In this document: positions 34,118 to 42,472 of the stretch, one piece after another | Numbering within the stretch: the stretch's first letter is position 1 | Layout of the letters: the number at the start of each line of letters is the position of its first letter | From: an uncultured Phascolarctobacterium sp. | GTDB lineage: Bacteria > Bacillota > Negativicutes > Acidaminococcales > Acidaminococcaceae | Direction: 5' to 3' | Assembly: GCF_934190775.1 (NCBI RefSeq) | Contig: NZ_CAKPTG010000009.1 | Location: forward strand, 37,134-101,133 | DNA: 64,000 nucleotides | Notes under the pieces: model-generated | Databases searched by the model: none | The model's input: only the letters and a program-made list of their open reading frames with translations | Told to the model about the DNA's origin: nothing | Translations under genes and position numbers: made by a program

Positions 34118-34205
34118 GGTAGCCACTATATTTTAATGCTCACGCTCTTTTAAAACTGAAGTCTATAGATTGTTAGTAGAATTGTTGTGCAATTTATATA
34201 TGTAC
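34118..34205 (-). pseudogene. Decayed copy of the HNH gene 3' end
   Basis: About 85 bases resemble 28850-28925, the 3' end and downstream DNA of the HNH gene. On the minus strand it still reads KLHNNSTNN, where the intact gene reads KLHKNSTNN and then stops. The rest of the gene is missing. It marks an old duplication or replacement next to attR. Confidence 0.65.
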
Positions 34206-34239
34206 TCAGTATAGTTGATATGAGAAATTGATGTAATTA

Positions 34240-34264
34240 GGGAGCCCTTTTGAAAGCCCATTTT
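34240..34264. promoter_or_regulatory. Possible integrase arm sites, right end
   Basis: GGGAGCCCTTTT (34240-34251) and AGCCCATTT (34255-34263), the same two words as at 11241-11261 but in swapped order. Confidence 0.45.
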
Positions 34265-34380
34265 GTATAAACTCAAAATTCTGTGTGGAAAAAAACCGCA
34301 AAAATGGACTAAATGAATGAAAAAAAGGACAAAGTTACTAATTTTGCAGTATAAAAATGGTGTGTTTAAAAATATATATT

Positions 34381-34434
34381 ATTCGTAATCAGTAGGTCGC
34401 AGGTTCAAATCCCGTCAGTAGCTCCATTAAAAAA
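34381..34434 (+). repeat. attR: 54-bp repeat of tRNA-Thr 3' end
   Basis: Exact copy of 11144-11197. It has the tRNA 3' part from the anticodon stem to CCA but no 5' part, so it is a remnant and not a second tRNA gene. Confidence 0.95.
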
Positions 34435-34437
34435 TCA

Positions 34438-34472
34438 AGCACCCATGCGGGTTTCGCGTGGGTGCTGTTTTT
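34438..34472 (+). terminator. Original chromosomal terminator of tRNA-Thr
   Basis: AGCACCCATGCG pairs with CGCGTGGGTGCT (one wobble), then GTTTTT. Before integration it followed the tRNA gene directly. Confidence 0.8.
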
Positions 34473-34565
34473 GTGCGTGGGTGAAATTTATGCTTGTTGG
34501 GTGCAATGTGGGTTCAGTTTTGCTTTATGGTAACGGAAGAATTAGACAGAAAATAGATATCCTGC

Positions 34566-34597
34566 AATAAAAAAGCCGTTGGCCTGGCCAACGGCTT
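34566..34597 (-). terminator. Terminator of tRNA-Ala
   Basis: AAGCCGTTGGCC pairs with GGCCAACGGCTT; on the minus strand it is followed by a T-run. Confidence 0.8.
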
Positions 34598-34606
34598 AGT
34601 AAATTC

Positions 34607-34682
<76 letters not shown>

Positions 34683-34968
34683 ATAATATATTTCTATCTT
34701 ACAAAAACAGTTTGACTTTGTCAAGTGGGGAAGATGCTGTACAAGCAGCATGTGAAAAGATCATTATAAGGTATAAGAAAAAAGTATCATAATAAGAAAA
34801 GCATGTTTTAAATATTATTATAGATGTAAATATTGCAGACGTAAGCTAGAAGGAGAAAGCTTATGTATTGATATTTCCTGCATACGGATGCTTTATGGCG
34901 CTGGTAACATAAAATACATAATTTATCCAGCAGGATTAACAAGAAAATTGGCTTTGAAATGCAAAAAT
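34683..34968. other. AT-rich spacer before the M23 peptidase
   Basis: No gene or clear repeat is seen in these 286 bases. Confidence 0.4.
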
Positions 34969-34997
34969 TTGACTAAAAACGAAAAAAGTATTAAAAT
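34969..34997 (+). promoter_or_regulatory. Promoter of the M23 peptidase gene
   Basis: TTGACT (34969-34974), 17-base spacer, TAAAAT (34992-34997); 72 bases before the start codon. Confidence 0.7.
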
Positions 34998-35069
34998 AAT
35001 AGCGTTGCAATAGTTTCATTAAGGAATATAGCAGATTAGTAGATAAAAAAACAACAAAGGAGTATCGGA

Positions 35070-36362
35070 ATGAGTCAGGATTTCTTGGAGCGATGTAATA
35101 AAAAAATGCAGTCATTATATGATTACTGCGGCACAAAAGCAAGCGAATTCTACACTAAGCTGTTAGAAGAAGTGCAATCATTATATAATCACTGTAAAGC
35201 AAAGGCAAATGTATTAGTTGCCAAACTGTTAGAAAAAGTGCAGTTATTATACAATGACTGTTTAGAAAAAATTATTGCTTTTATTGCACAGGTGAAGGCA
35301 GTAATAGCTGTTGCCGCAGCTGTTGCCAAAATTCAGCTGTCTATGCTTGAGCGTCGTGTGCGTCTGCAGGTGATGAGTCTTGTAAATAAGGTACAGGATA
35401 AGCAACGTAGAATTGTTAGGCGTATTAAGGTGCGTTACAATTCCTTGCGTATGATGTGGCATAGCAATCAGCATTTCACCTTCTGGTTCATTCCTGCGGA
35501 TGGTCAGAATATCGCTAAGACTCATGTTAAAAAGACTCATTTGAAATATGCTTTTACAGCAGTAGCTTCGTTTTTAGTTGCTGTGACCTGCACCATTGGT
35601 GTGTTGGCTCATTTTGCTGTGCAAAATGAGCAGCAGAAGCAGGAGCTTGCTGCTTATAAGCAGACTAAATCCGAGCAGGAGCAGACTATCAGACAACTGC
35701 GCCTGATGGCAGAAACCAACCAGAAAAAGCTGGCAGCTTTATCAAAGCTTGAAGATCAGGTTCGTAGCCAGATGGAAAAAAGCGGTGCGCAGCTGCCTCC
35801 TAAGAGCAATGCTTCTGATTACGCTGGTCAGGGTGGTCCTGTCTTGGGTGATACAAATCCGGCTAACATTGTGCTGGAGCAGGAAAAGAACATTGGTCGC
35901 GAGGCTGATGCTAAAAAGGCAGATTTGGAAAATTTGCTGAGTGCTATTGAGACTGAAAACTATCGTCGTGATGTTACTCCTAGCCAATGGCCTACTAGTG
36001 GTGGCAGCATTTCTTCTCCTTTTGGTGGTCGTGCTAACCCCTTTGGCGGTTATGGTCGCGATTGGCATCCTGGCATTGATATTGCTAATGATTATGGTGC
36101 GCCGGTTTATGCCAGTGCGGCAGGCTATGTACAACAGGCAGGCTGGTTTGGCGGTTATGGGATTTATGCGCGTATCAACCATGATTATGGTTATCAGACA
36201 GCCTATGGACATATGAGCCGCGTTGTCTGCAGTGCAGGCCAGTATGTGAAAAAAGGCGAGATTATCGGTTATGTTGGCAGCACTGGTTACAGCACCGGTC
36301 CGCATCTACATTTTGAAGTTATTCGCTATGGCGAGCAGGTTGATCCTTCTAGCCTGATCTGA
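35070..36362 (+). CDS. M23-family peptidoglycan endopeptidase with coiled coil
   Basis: A 430-aa protein. The N-terminal 150 residues are an unusual cytoplasmic-looking stretch with three similar segments (KMQSLYDYCGTKAS, EVQSLYNHCKAKAN, KVQLLYNDCLEKI). A membrane helix (about 156-182) precedes a coiled coil (about 185-240) and the C-terminal LytM domain with HPGIDIAND and HLHFEV, the zinc ligands. It cleaves or regulates cleavage of cell-wall cross-links outside the membrane. AAAGGAG precedes the ATG. The repeated N-terminal segment is not usual for the family. Confidence 0.88.
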   Translation: MSQDFLERCNKKMQSLYDYCGTKASEFYTKLLEEVQSLYNHCKAKANVLVAKLLEKVQLLYNDCLEKIIAFIAQVKAVIAVAAAVAKIQLSMLERRVRLQVMSLVNKVQDKQRRIVRRIKVRYNSLRMMWHSNQHFTFWFIPADGQNIAKTHVKKTHLKYAFTAVASFLVAVTCTIGVLAHFAVQNEQQKQELAAYKQTKSEQEQTIRQLRLMAETNQKKLAALSKLEDQVRSQMEKSGAQLPPKSNASDYAGQGGPVLGDTNPANIVLEQEKNIGREADAKKADLENLLSAIETENYRRDVTPSQWPTSGGSISSPFGGRANPFGGYGRDWHPGIDIANDYGAPVYASAAGYVQQAGWFGGYGIYARINHDYGYQTAYGHMSRVVCSAGQYVKKGEIIGYVGSTGYSTGPHLHFEVIRYGEQVDPSSLI

Positions 36363-36395
36363 TTACTACAAAAATAAGATATCGAAAATTTTTAG

Positions 36396-36427
36396 GTTCG
36401 TCGTACTTAGTGCGACGAACTTTTTTT
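36396..36427 (+). terminator. Terminator after the M23 peptidase
   Basis: GTTCGTCGTA pairs with TGCGACGAAC (one wobble), loop CTTAG, then seven T. Confidence 0.9.
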
Positions 36428-36459
36428 GACAGAAAAGAAGGCAAATTTCAGAAAAATCG

Positions 36460-36488
36460 TTTACATATGTTCTAACAAATGCTACAAT
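36460..36488 (+). promoter_or_regulatory. Promoter of the dhaL-dhaK-lsrF operon
   Basis: TTTACA (36460-36465), 17-base spacer, TACAAT (36483-36488), 28 bases before the first ATG. Likely the target of the SorC-type regulator encoded at the operon end. Confidence 0.68.
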
Positions 36489-36515
36489 TGGAATAACGAA
36501 AGGAGCGGATAAATA

Positions 36516-37133
36516 ATGCTTACTTTAGAGATGTTGGAAAAGATGCTTTTGGCAGCAGCAGTTGAGCTTGAAGAAAAAAGTAAAATGCTGTGCGAGCTGG
36601 ACAGCGTAGCTGGTGATGGTGACCATGGCGTTACTATTGCGCGTATGGCAGAATCCATGAAAAATAAGGTAGAAGCGCATGACAGTGCTAATATTAAAGA
36701 TTTGCTTGATGATTTGAGCATGGCTTTTATGAATAGTAACGGCGGCAGCGCAGGACCTTTATGGGGAACTGTTTTTGGCGGATTTGCTGATGCTGCGCCG
36801 GAGGATGCACAGGAGGTTTCTTTGGAAGAGCTTCGTGCTATGCTGGCTCAGGCTAAAGAGGATTTTGAGGACATTTCCAAGGCTAAAATTGGTGATAAGA
36901 CAATGGTTGATGCGCTGTATCCTGCTCTTGATGCAGGCATGGCAGCTGAAGGCGATGCAAAGGCTGTCTTTGCAGCAATGGGTAAGGCAGCAGCCGAGGG
37001 TGCTGAAAAAACTGCTGATATGGTAGCACGCTTCGGCCGTGCCAAAAACGTTGGTGAACGCAGTCTGGGTACTAAAGATCCCGGTGCAACATCTATTTCT
37101 ATCCTGCTGACAGCAATGGCTGCCGCAATCTGA
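36516..37133 (+). CDS. dhaL: Dihydroxyacetone-kinase-type ADP/ATP-binding subunit
   Basis: A 205-aa DAK2 (DhaL) protein. LDSVAGDGDHGVTIARM holds the metal- and nucleotide-binding aspartates; SNGGSAGPLWGT and GDKTMVDALYPAL are the other family motifs. It supplies the phosphate donor side to the DhaK subunit encoded next. Because no PTS partner (DhaM) is present, ATP is the likely donor. First gene of a five-gene operon; the substrate may not be dihydroxyacetone (see neighbours). Confidence 0.88.
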   Translation: MLTLEMLEKMLLAAAVELEEKSKMLCELDSVAGDGDHGVTIARMAESMKNKVEAHDSANIKDLLDDLSMAFMNSNGGSAGPLWGTVFGGFADAAPEDAQEVSLEELRAMLAQAKEDFEDISKAKIGDKTMVDALYPALDAGMAAEGDAKAVFAAMGKAAAEGAEKTADMVARFGRAKNVGERSLGTKDPGATSISILLTAMAAAI

Positions 37134-37192
37134 TTTGCTGATAAAGCGCAAGCTAAAAAAACAATAAAATAAATAAAAACGGAGGCGTCATT

Positions 37193-38185
37193 ATGCAAAA
37201 ATTCATTAACAATCCGGAAAATCTGACAAGTGAATTATTGGAAGGTCTTGTGTTATCTAATCCTGATATCATCACCTTGGAACAGGGCAACCTCATTGTA
37301 AATAAGAAATTGGCAGAGGCAGATCGTGTAACTATCGTAACCTTGGGCGGCACTGGTCACGAGCCCGCAATCAGCGGCTTTGTCGGCGAAGGTATGATTG
37401 ATATATCTGTTGCAGGTAATATTTTTGCTGCACCCGGCCCTCAGGCTTGCGTAGAAGCAATTAAGCTGGCTGATAAAGGTCATGGTGTACTTTTCATTGT
37501 ACTTAACCATGCAGGCGATATGCTGACCGGCAACCTGACCATGAAACAGGTAAAAAAACTGGGTATCAATGTTATTAAGGTTGTAACTCAGGAAGACGTT
37601 GCTAACGCTCCGCGTGAAAATGCTGATGATCGCCGTGGTCTCGTTGGCTGTGTTCCTCTGTACAAGATTGCCGGCGCTGCAGCTGCTGCAGGCAAATCCT
37701 TGGAAGAGGTTGCTGCTATTGCACAAAAATTTGCTGACAACATGGCAACTATCGCTGTTGCTACCAAAGGCGCTACTCATCCGGCAACCGGTATGGAAAT
37801 TGCTCATATTGCCGAAGGTACCATGGAAGTCGGCATGGGCCAGCATGGTGAAGGTGGCGGCGGTACTCAGCCGATGAAATCTGCTGACGAAACAGCTGCT
37901 ATTATGATGGACGCTCTGCTGAAGGATCTGGACGTAAAAGCAGGCGAAAAGCTGATGGTTGTTATCAACGGCAGCGGTGCTACTACTCTTATGGAACAGC
38001 TGATTATTTTCCGTGCCTGCCATAAGCTGTTGGCAGAAAAAGGCATTGAGGTTGTGGCAAGTGCTGTAGGCGAAATCCTTACCGTACAGGAAACCGCAGG
38101 CTTCCAGATGTTCATTGCACGTATGGATGACGAGCTGCTTGGCTACTGGAATGCTCCGTGCCGCACTCCGTACTACAGAAATTAA
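37193..38185 (+). CDS. dhaK: Dihydroxyacetone-kinase-type substrate-binding subunit
   Basis: A 330-aa DAK1 (DhaK) protein. It has GGTGHEPAISGFVGEGM, the phosphate/substrate loop, NHAGDMLTGN, and His218 in GMGQHGEGG, at the same number as the histidine that binds the keto substrate covalently in E. coli DhaK. Paired with LsrF and a SorC regulator rather than glycerol genes, so it may act on another short ketose such as erythrulose, apulose or an AI-2-like dione. AAACGGAGGCG is the ribosome site. Confidence 0.88.
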   Translation: MQKFINNPENLTSELLEGLVLSNPDIITLEQGNLIVNKKLAEADRVTIVTLGGTGHEPAISGFVGEGMIDISVAGNIFAAPGPQACVEAIKLADKGHGVLFIVLNHAGDMLTGNLTMKQVKKLGINVIKVVTQEDVANAPRENADDRRGLVGCVPLYKIAGAAAAAGKSLEEVAAIAQKFADNMATIAVATKGATHPATGMEIAHIAEGTMEVGMGQHGEGGGGTQPMKSADETAAIMMDALLKDLDVKAGEKLMVVINGSGATTLMEQLIIFRACHKLLAEKGIEVVASAVGEILTVQETAGFQMFIARMDDELLGYWNAPCRTPYYRN

Positions 38186-38199
38186 GCAGGTGACTGAAC

Positions 38200-39081
38200 A
38201 TGGCAGATAAAGAAGGTAATGTACTGGCAAAAGACTATGGTATCGGCATTGCTCCGCCGGAGCGTCCGTTCCCGGTAAAGGGACATGCATCTGCAGGCTG
38301 GGGCATGCAGTCTCGTCTGGGACAGATTTTTGCTGATGACGGACGCACTATTATGCTGGCCTTTGACCATGGGTATATTATGGGCTCTACCGCAGGTCTG
38401 GAACGTCTTGATCTGACAATTCCGCCGCTGATGCAATATGCGGATTGCCTGATGGCAACAAGAGGCGCTCTGCGCACCTGCATTCCCGCAAACCATCACA
38501 AGGCTGTTGCTCTGCGTTGCACTGCAGACACCAGCGTGCTCAAGGACGATATGAGCTTTGGCAATGTGGGCGTAGAAATTGAAGACGCTATCCGCATGAA
38601 TGCTTCCTGCATGGCAGTTCAATGCTTTGTAGGCTCTGCAGGCGAGCTTGACTCCCTGCGCAATTTGTCTTATTATGTAAATATGGGCGAACGTTTTGCG
38701 ATTCCTGTTCTCGGTGTTGTAGCAGTTGGCAAGGAGATGGAGCGTACCACGCGTTATTTCTCCCTGGCTACACGTCTGCTGGCCGAAACCGGCGCACATA
38801 TCATAAAAACCTATTATTGTGATAACTTCGAACAGGTTACTGCTGCATGCCCCGTACCTATCGTAATTGCCGGCGGCAAGAAGATTCCTGAGCGCGACGC
38901 ACTGGAAATGGCTTATCGTGCCGTAAATGAAGGCGCAGCCGGTGTTGATATGGGACGCAACGTTTTGCAGGCTGCCGCACCGAAGGCTATGCTGCGTGCA
39001 ATCCGTATGGTTGTACACGAAAATGCAACTCCGGAAGCAGCTTATCATGCTTATGAGTTATGGCAGAAGGATGTGGATTAA
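38200..39081 (+). CDS. lsrF: LsrF-like class I aldolase/thiolase
   Basis: A 293-aa protein strongly like E. coli LsrF, which transfers an acetyl group from phosphorylated AI-2 breakdown product to CoA. Shared landmarks: GWGMQSRLGQIF, MLAFDHGYIMGSTAGLERLD, RYFSLATRLLAETGAHIIKTYY with Lys203, and PIVIAGGKKIPERDALEMA. The Schiff-base lysine is at the same number as in E. coli. The enclosing operon has DhaK/DhaL-type kinase and a VOC protein in place of LsrK and LsrG, so the substrate may be AI-2 or another C4/C5 sugar phosphate. Confidence 0.82.
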   Translation: MADKEGNVLAKDYGIGIAPPERPFPVKGHASAGWGMQSRLGQIFADDGRTIMLAFDHGYIMGSTAGLERLDLTIPPLMQYADCLMATRGALRTCIPANHHKAVALRCTADTSVLKDDMSFGNVGVEIEDAIRMNASCMAVQCFVGSAGELDSLRNLSYYVNMGERFAIPVLGVVAVGKEMERTTRYFSLATRLLAETGAHIIKTYYCDNFEQVTAACPVPIVIAGGKKIPERDALEMAYRAVNEGAAGVDMGRNVLQAAAPKAMLRAIRMVVHENATPEAAYHAYELWQKDVD

Positions 39082-39399
39082 ATGAAAGAATTTATGCATG
39101 TCGGCGTACCGACGACTGTTGCAAGAGAAGGCGAGATTTATGCAGAAGGCATAAAGACACATCTCATTACTCCTGATACCAATGAATTTCATATTGAATA
39201 CCTGCGTTTCGAAAAAGATACTCCGTTGCCTGAAGAGCTGCAGACCTTAGTGCATGTAGCTTATAAGGTTGATGACCTTGATAAGCAGCTGGCAGAAAAT
39301 AAGGTTATTGTTGAGCCCTGGATGGCTGATGAGCATACCCGCATTGCTTTCATCATGAAGGATGGTATTCTGTTCGAATTAATGGAAGAAGTTAAATAA
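39082..39399 (+). CDS. Small VOC/glyoxalase-like protein
   Basis: A 105-aa single-module protein with beta-alpha-beta pattern of the vicinal-oxygen-chelate fold (MHVGVPTTV at the start; HVAYKVDDLDKQL; IAFIMKDGILFELME at the end). Usual VOC proteins have two such modules, so it would act as a dimer. Starts on the base after the lsrF stop and ends on the base before the regulator. It may isomerise the product of the kinase or aldolase, as LsrG does for AI-2 phosphate. That role is inferred. Confidence 0.68.
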   Translation: MKEFMHVGVPTTVAREGEIYAEGIKTHLITPDTNEFHIEYLRFEKDTPLPEELQTLVHVAYKVDDLDKQLAENKVIVEPWMADEHTRIAFIMKDGILFELMEEVK

Positions 39400-40305
39400 A
39401 TGCTATCGGTTCATGAACGGGCACAGCTTGTAGCTGCTGCCCGTTTATATTATGAAAGCAATCTGACGCAGGCGCAAATTGCGCAACGCCTTAATGTGTC
39501 ACGTCCGTCTGTCAGCAAGATGCTGGCAAGAGCGCGTGAGATGGGAATTGTGCATATCGAAATCCGTGCCGGAGATGAGGGAAAGGCAGATTTATTGCAG
39601 CGTCTGCAGTCTAAGTATGCGTTGGCCGGGGGCTGTGTTTTGGCTGATGCACAGGATGTGTTGACGCAGGCTATGCAGTATCTTATGGCTGAAACAACAG
39701 CTGATAAGAGCCTGGCTCTGGGCTGGGGTTATGCTTTGGGTGAGGTTGTACTGAAGGCTGCGGATTGCAGCAGCTATACGCAGGATGGTATGGTGTATCC
39801 GCTTATTGGCAAGGCACATTTTCCCAATAAGGGCTATCATCCGGATGAGCTGGTAAAAATATGGGCAGATGCCTGTGGCCGTAGCAGCTATATGCTGGGC
39901 TGCAATGCGTTTCCTGCTTCCGAAGAGGAACGTGCTGAGCTGGAAGCGGGACAGGCGTATCAACAGCTTTTGCAGCAATGGCAGAGTCTGGATGCTGCTG
40001 TTGTTTCCATTTGCGGTTATCCTGCCGTGCCTGATGAAGCAACGGCAACACGTTTCGGTGATGTCTTAGAGCGACAAAAGGCAGTAGGAAGCTTTTTGTC
40101 ATATTATTATAATCAGCGCGGTGAATTCATCAGCGGTAATAATGATTACTGTCTGCATATTCCGTTGGCACAGCTACGTCACTGCAAAAAGCTGATTGGC
40201 CTAGGACTTCATGCCAGCAGCAAAGCTTTGCTTGGTGCTTTGGCAACAGGACTGTTTACGCATCTTGTTGTCAGCGAAGAGCAGGCCAAAAAGCTATTGA
40301 AATAA
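39400..40305 (+). CDS. SorC/LsrR-type transcriptional regulator
   Basis: A 301-aa protein. N-terminal helix-turn-helix (ARLYYESNLTQAQIAQRLNVS, then RPSVSKMLARAREMGIVHIEI) is followed by a sugar-phosphate-binding domain of the SorC family (LALGWGYALGEV, and C-terminal GLFTHLVVSEEQAKKLL). It resembles LsrR. Located last in the kinase-lsrF operon, it probably represses it until the phosphorylated substrate binds. Confidence 0.85.
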   Translation: MLSVHERAQLVAAARLYYESNLTQAQIAQRLNVSRPSVSKMLARAREMGIVHIEIRAGDEGKADLLQRLQSKYALAGGCVLADAQDVLTQAMQYLMAETTADKSLALGWGYALGEVVLKAADCSSYTQDGMVYPLIGKAHFPNKGYHPDELVKIWADACGRSSYMLGCNAFPASEEERAELEAGQAYQQLLQQWQSLDAAVVSICGYPAVPDEATATRFGDVLERQKAVGSFLSYYYNQRGEFISGNNDYCLHIPLAQLRHCKKLIGLGLHASSKALLGALATGLFTHLVVSEEQAKKLLK

Positions 40306-40316
40306 CTGAATTTAAA

Positions 40317-40356
40317 AAGACTCCTTCACGCTATAGGTGTGAGGCAGTTTTCCTTT
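40317..40356 (+). terminator. Weak terminator after the SorC regulator
   Basis: An imperfect stem (ACTCCTTCAC region against GTGTGAGGCAGT) followed by TTTTCCTTTTT. Mismatches make it uncertain. Confidence 0.4.
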
Positions 40357-40431
40357 TTACGGTAGAACATGTAACTTTTTATACATTAAAGGTACTTCGA
40401 AATACTAAATAGAGAAAAAATTTCAAAAAAC

Positions 40432-40460
40432 TTTACAAATCAAATATAAAAGCATAAAAT
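40432..40460 (+). promoter_or_regulatory. Promoter of the ABC importer genes
   Basis: TTTACA (40432-40437), 17-base spacer, TAAAAT (40455-40460), 50 bases before the binding-protein ATG. Confidence 0.65.
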
Positions 40461-40510
40461 AACTTTAACTACATTTATACGAATTTTGTAGCATGGAAGG
40501 ATGGTAGAAA

Positions 40511-41518
40511 ATGATTTCTCTGAAAAACAACAAAATTAAAGCATTGGCAGCTGGCTTGATGCTGACCCTCGCCTTGGGGGCATTAGGCTGCGGCGGTGAC
40601 AAAAAGGAAGCAGGTGCAAAGGCTGAAAAGGTTAATGTAGGCATTGTACAACTGGTTGAGCATGAAGCGCTCGATGCAGCTAACAAGGGCTTTGTTGACG
40701 GCTTGGCATCTAAGGGCTACAAGGAAGGTCAGAACATTACTTTTGACAAACAAAATGCGCAGGCTGACCAATCCAATCTGCAGAACATTGCTCATCGCTT
40801 TGTAAACAATAAGGTAGACTTGATTTGTGCTATTGCAACTCCTGCAGCGCAGACTGTAGCCAATGTTACCAGCGATATTCCTATCGTTGCTACTGCGGTA
40901 ACTGACTACAAAACCGCTAAGCTGGTTAAGGATGATGCTAAACCGGGCACTAATGTAACCGGTACAACTGATATGAACCCTGTTGCCGAGCAGCTTGATT
41001 TACTGCTGAAGCTGGTTCCGAATGCTAAAACCATCGGTACAATTTATTGCTCCAGTGAGGTTAACTCCCAACTGCAGGTTGAGCTGCTGAAGAAGGCTGC
41101 AGCTGCCAAGGGCATTACCGTAAAGGAAGCTACTGTTTCTACTGTTAATGATATTCAACAGGCTGCCCGCAGTCTGGCAGGTGATGTACAGGCAGTATAT
41201 GTACCTACTGACAATGTATTGGCATCTGCTATTCCTACTTTAATCAGTGTAACTGAGGAAGCAAAGCTTCCAGTTATCTGTGCTGAAGGCGGTATGGTAA
41301 GAGCCGGCGGTCTTGCAACCCTGGGTGTTGATTATTACAAGCTTGGCTTCCAAACCGGTGTGATGGCTGCTGATATTCTGAGCGGCAAGTCTAAACCGGC
41401 TGATATGGCTATTCAGGCCCAAAAAGAATTTAAGCCTACCATTAATCTTAAGGAAGCAGCTAAGATTGGTTTGAAGGTTCCTGAAGATTTGCTGAAGGGT
41501 GCAGAGGTTATTAAATAA
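40511..41518 (+). CDS. ABC transporter substrate-binding lipoprotein (TrpX-like family)
   Basis: A 335-aa binding protein of the PF04392 type. A signal peptide ends in a lipobox (ALGALGC, cysteine near 27). The body has GIVQLVEHEALDAANKGFVDG, then QNAQADQSNLQNIAHRFV and CAIATPAAQTVAN. Relatives include tryptophan-binding TrpX of streptococci, but the ligand cannot be told here and no T-box is seen upstream. A hairpin follows the gene before the permease, which would keep the binding protein more abundant than the rest. Confidence 0.84.
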   Translation: MISLKNNKIKALAAGLMLTLALGALGCGGDKKEAGAKAEKVNVGIVQLVEHEALDAANKGFVDGLASKGYKEGQNITFDKQNAQADQSNLQNIAHRFVNNKVDLICAIATPAAQTVANVTSDIPIVATAVTDYKTAKLVKDDAKPGTNVTGTTDMNPVAEQLDLLLKLVPNAKTIGTIYCSSEVNSQLQVELLKKAAAAKGITVKEATVSTVNDIQQAARSLAGDVQAVYVPTDNVLASAIPTLISVTEEAKLPVICAEGGMVRAGGLATLGVDYYKLGFQTGVMAADILSGKSKPADMAIQAQKEFKPTINLKEAAKIGLKVPEDLLKGAEVIK

Positions 41519-41528
41519 TTAAAATTTG

Positions 41529-41560
41529 GAGCCTGCTAATCAAAAAGCAGGCTCTTTTTT
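41529..41560 (+). terminator. Partial terminator between binding protein and permease
   Basis: GAGCCTGCT pairs with AGCAGGCTC, 8-base loop, six T. The next gene starts 28 bases later, so read-through is expected. Confidence 0.8.
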
Positions 41561-41587
41561 CGCTAAGAAGATTGGGAGGAATTGGGA

Positions 41588-42472
41588 ATGATTAGTTTGC
41601 TGATACCTACAGTGGCACAGGGCTTGCTGTGGGCGTTGATGGCTCTTGGTGTATATGTAACATTCCGAGTGCTGGATATTGCAGATTTGACGGTAGAAGG
41701 CAGCTTTCCGCTGGGTGCGGCAACAGCTGCTTCCATGATGGTAGCAGGCTTTGGACCCTTGGCCGCACTTTTGGGTGCCTGCGTTGCCGGTATGCTGGCA
41801 GGTATTATAACCGGTATTTTGCATACTAAAATGAAAATACCTGCATTGCTGGCCGGTATTTTGACCATGATTGCTTTATATTCCGTTAACCTGCGCATTA
41901 TGGGCAAGGCTAACTTATCTTTGCTTGGTGTAGATACTACCTTTAAAATCGCCAAGTCTATGCTGGATCTGACTATGGCACAGACAACGCTTGTTGTTGG
42001 CCTGGTTGTTACTGTTCTGGTTGGCTGCTTTATGTATTGGTTCTTTGGTACGCAGATTGGCGCTGCTATCCGTGCTACCGGCTTTAACCAGCAGATGATT
42101 CGTGCTCAGGGCGTAGATACCGACGTAACTATTATCCTGGGTCTGCTTATCAGCAATGGTTTGGTGGCAGTTTCCGGTGCTCTGGTTGCACAGTCCAACG
42201 GCTTTTCTGATGTTGGTATGGGTACCGGTACTATCGTTATCGGTCTGGCATCTGTTATTATCGGTGAGGTGCTTTTTGGTACACGCAGCTTTAAAAACTG
42301 TCTGATTTCTGTAGTTTTAGGCTCTATAGTTTATCGTATTGTAATTGCAGTTGTACTGGCTATGGGTATGCCGCCAAATGATTTGAAGCTCTTTACCTCA
42401 GTGCTGGTAGCAATTGCTTTGTCCATGCCGCTGATTAAAAGTAAATTCGGTGCCAGAAAGGCGGTGCGTTAA
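41588..42472 (+). CDS. ABC transporter permease (TrpY-like)
   Basis: About 294 aa with eight or more membrane helices, of the branched-chain/sugar-type permease fold. Notable stretches are ALGVYVTFRVLDIADLTVEG at the N-terminus and GLVAVSGALVAQSNGFSDVG in the middle, where ATPase contact is expected. ATG 41588 follows GGGAGGA; an upstream in-frame TTG (41582) is less likely. Ends directly before the ATPase gene. Confidence 0.86.
   Translation: MISLLIPTVAQGLLWALMALGVYVTFRVLDIADLTVEGSFPLGAATAASMMVAGFGPLAALLGACVAGMLAGIITGILHTKMKIPALLAGILTMIALYSVNLRIMGKANLSLLGVDTTFKIAKSMLDLTMAQTTLVVGLVVTVLVGCFMYWFFGTQIGAAIRATGFNQQMIRAQGVDTDVTIILGLLISNGLVAVSGALVAQSNGFSDVGMGTGTIVIGLASVIIGEVLFGTRSFKNCLISVVLGSIVYRIVIAVVLAMGMPPNDLKLFTSVLVAIALSMPLIKSKFGARKAVR

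Noticed and set aside
34381..34434. Second tRNA-Thr gene
   Set aside because: Only the 3' part is present; acceptor 5' strand and D-arm are missing. It is attR.
40306..40510. T-box or other riboswitch before the TrpX-like binding protein
   Set aside because: No T-box consensus, specifier loop or antiterminator found; only a weak hairpin and a promoter.
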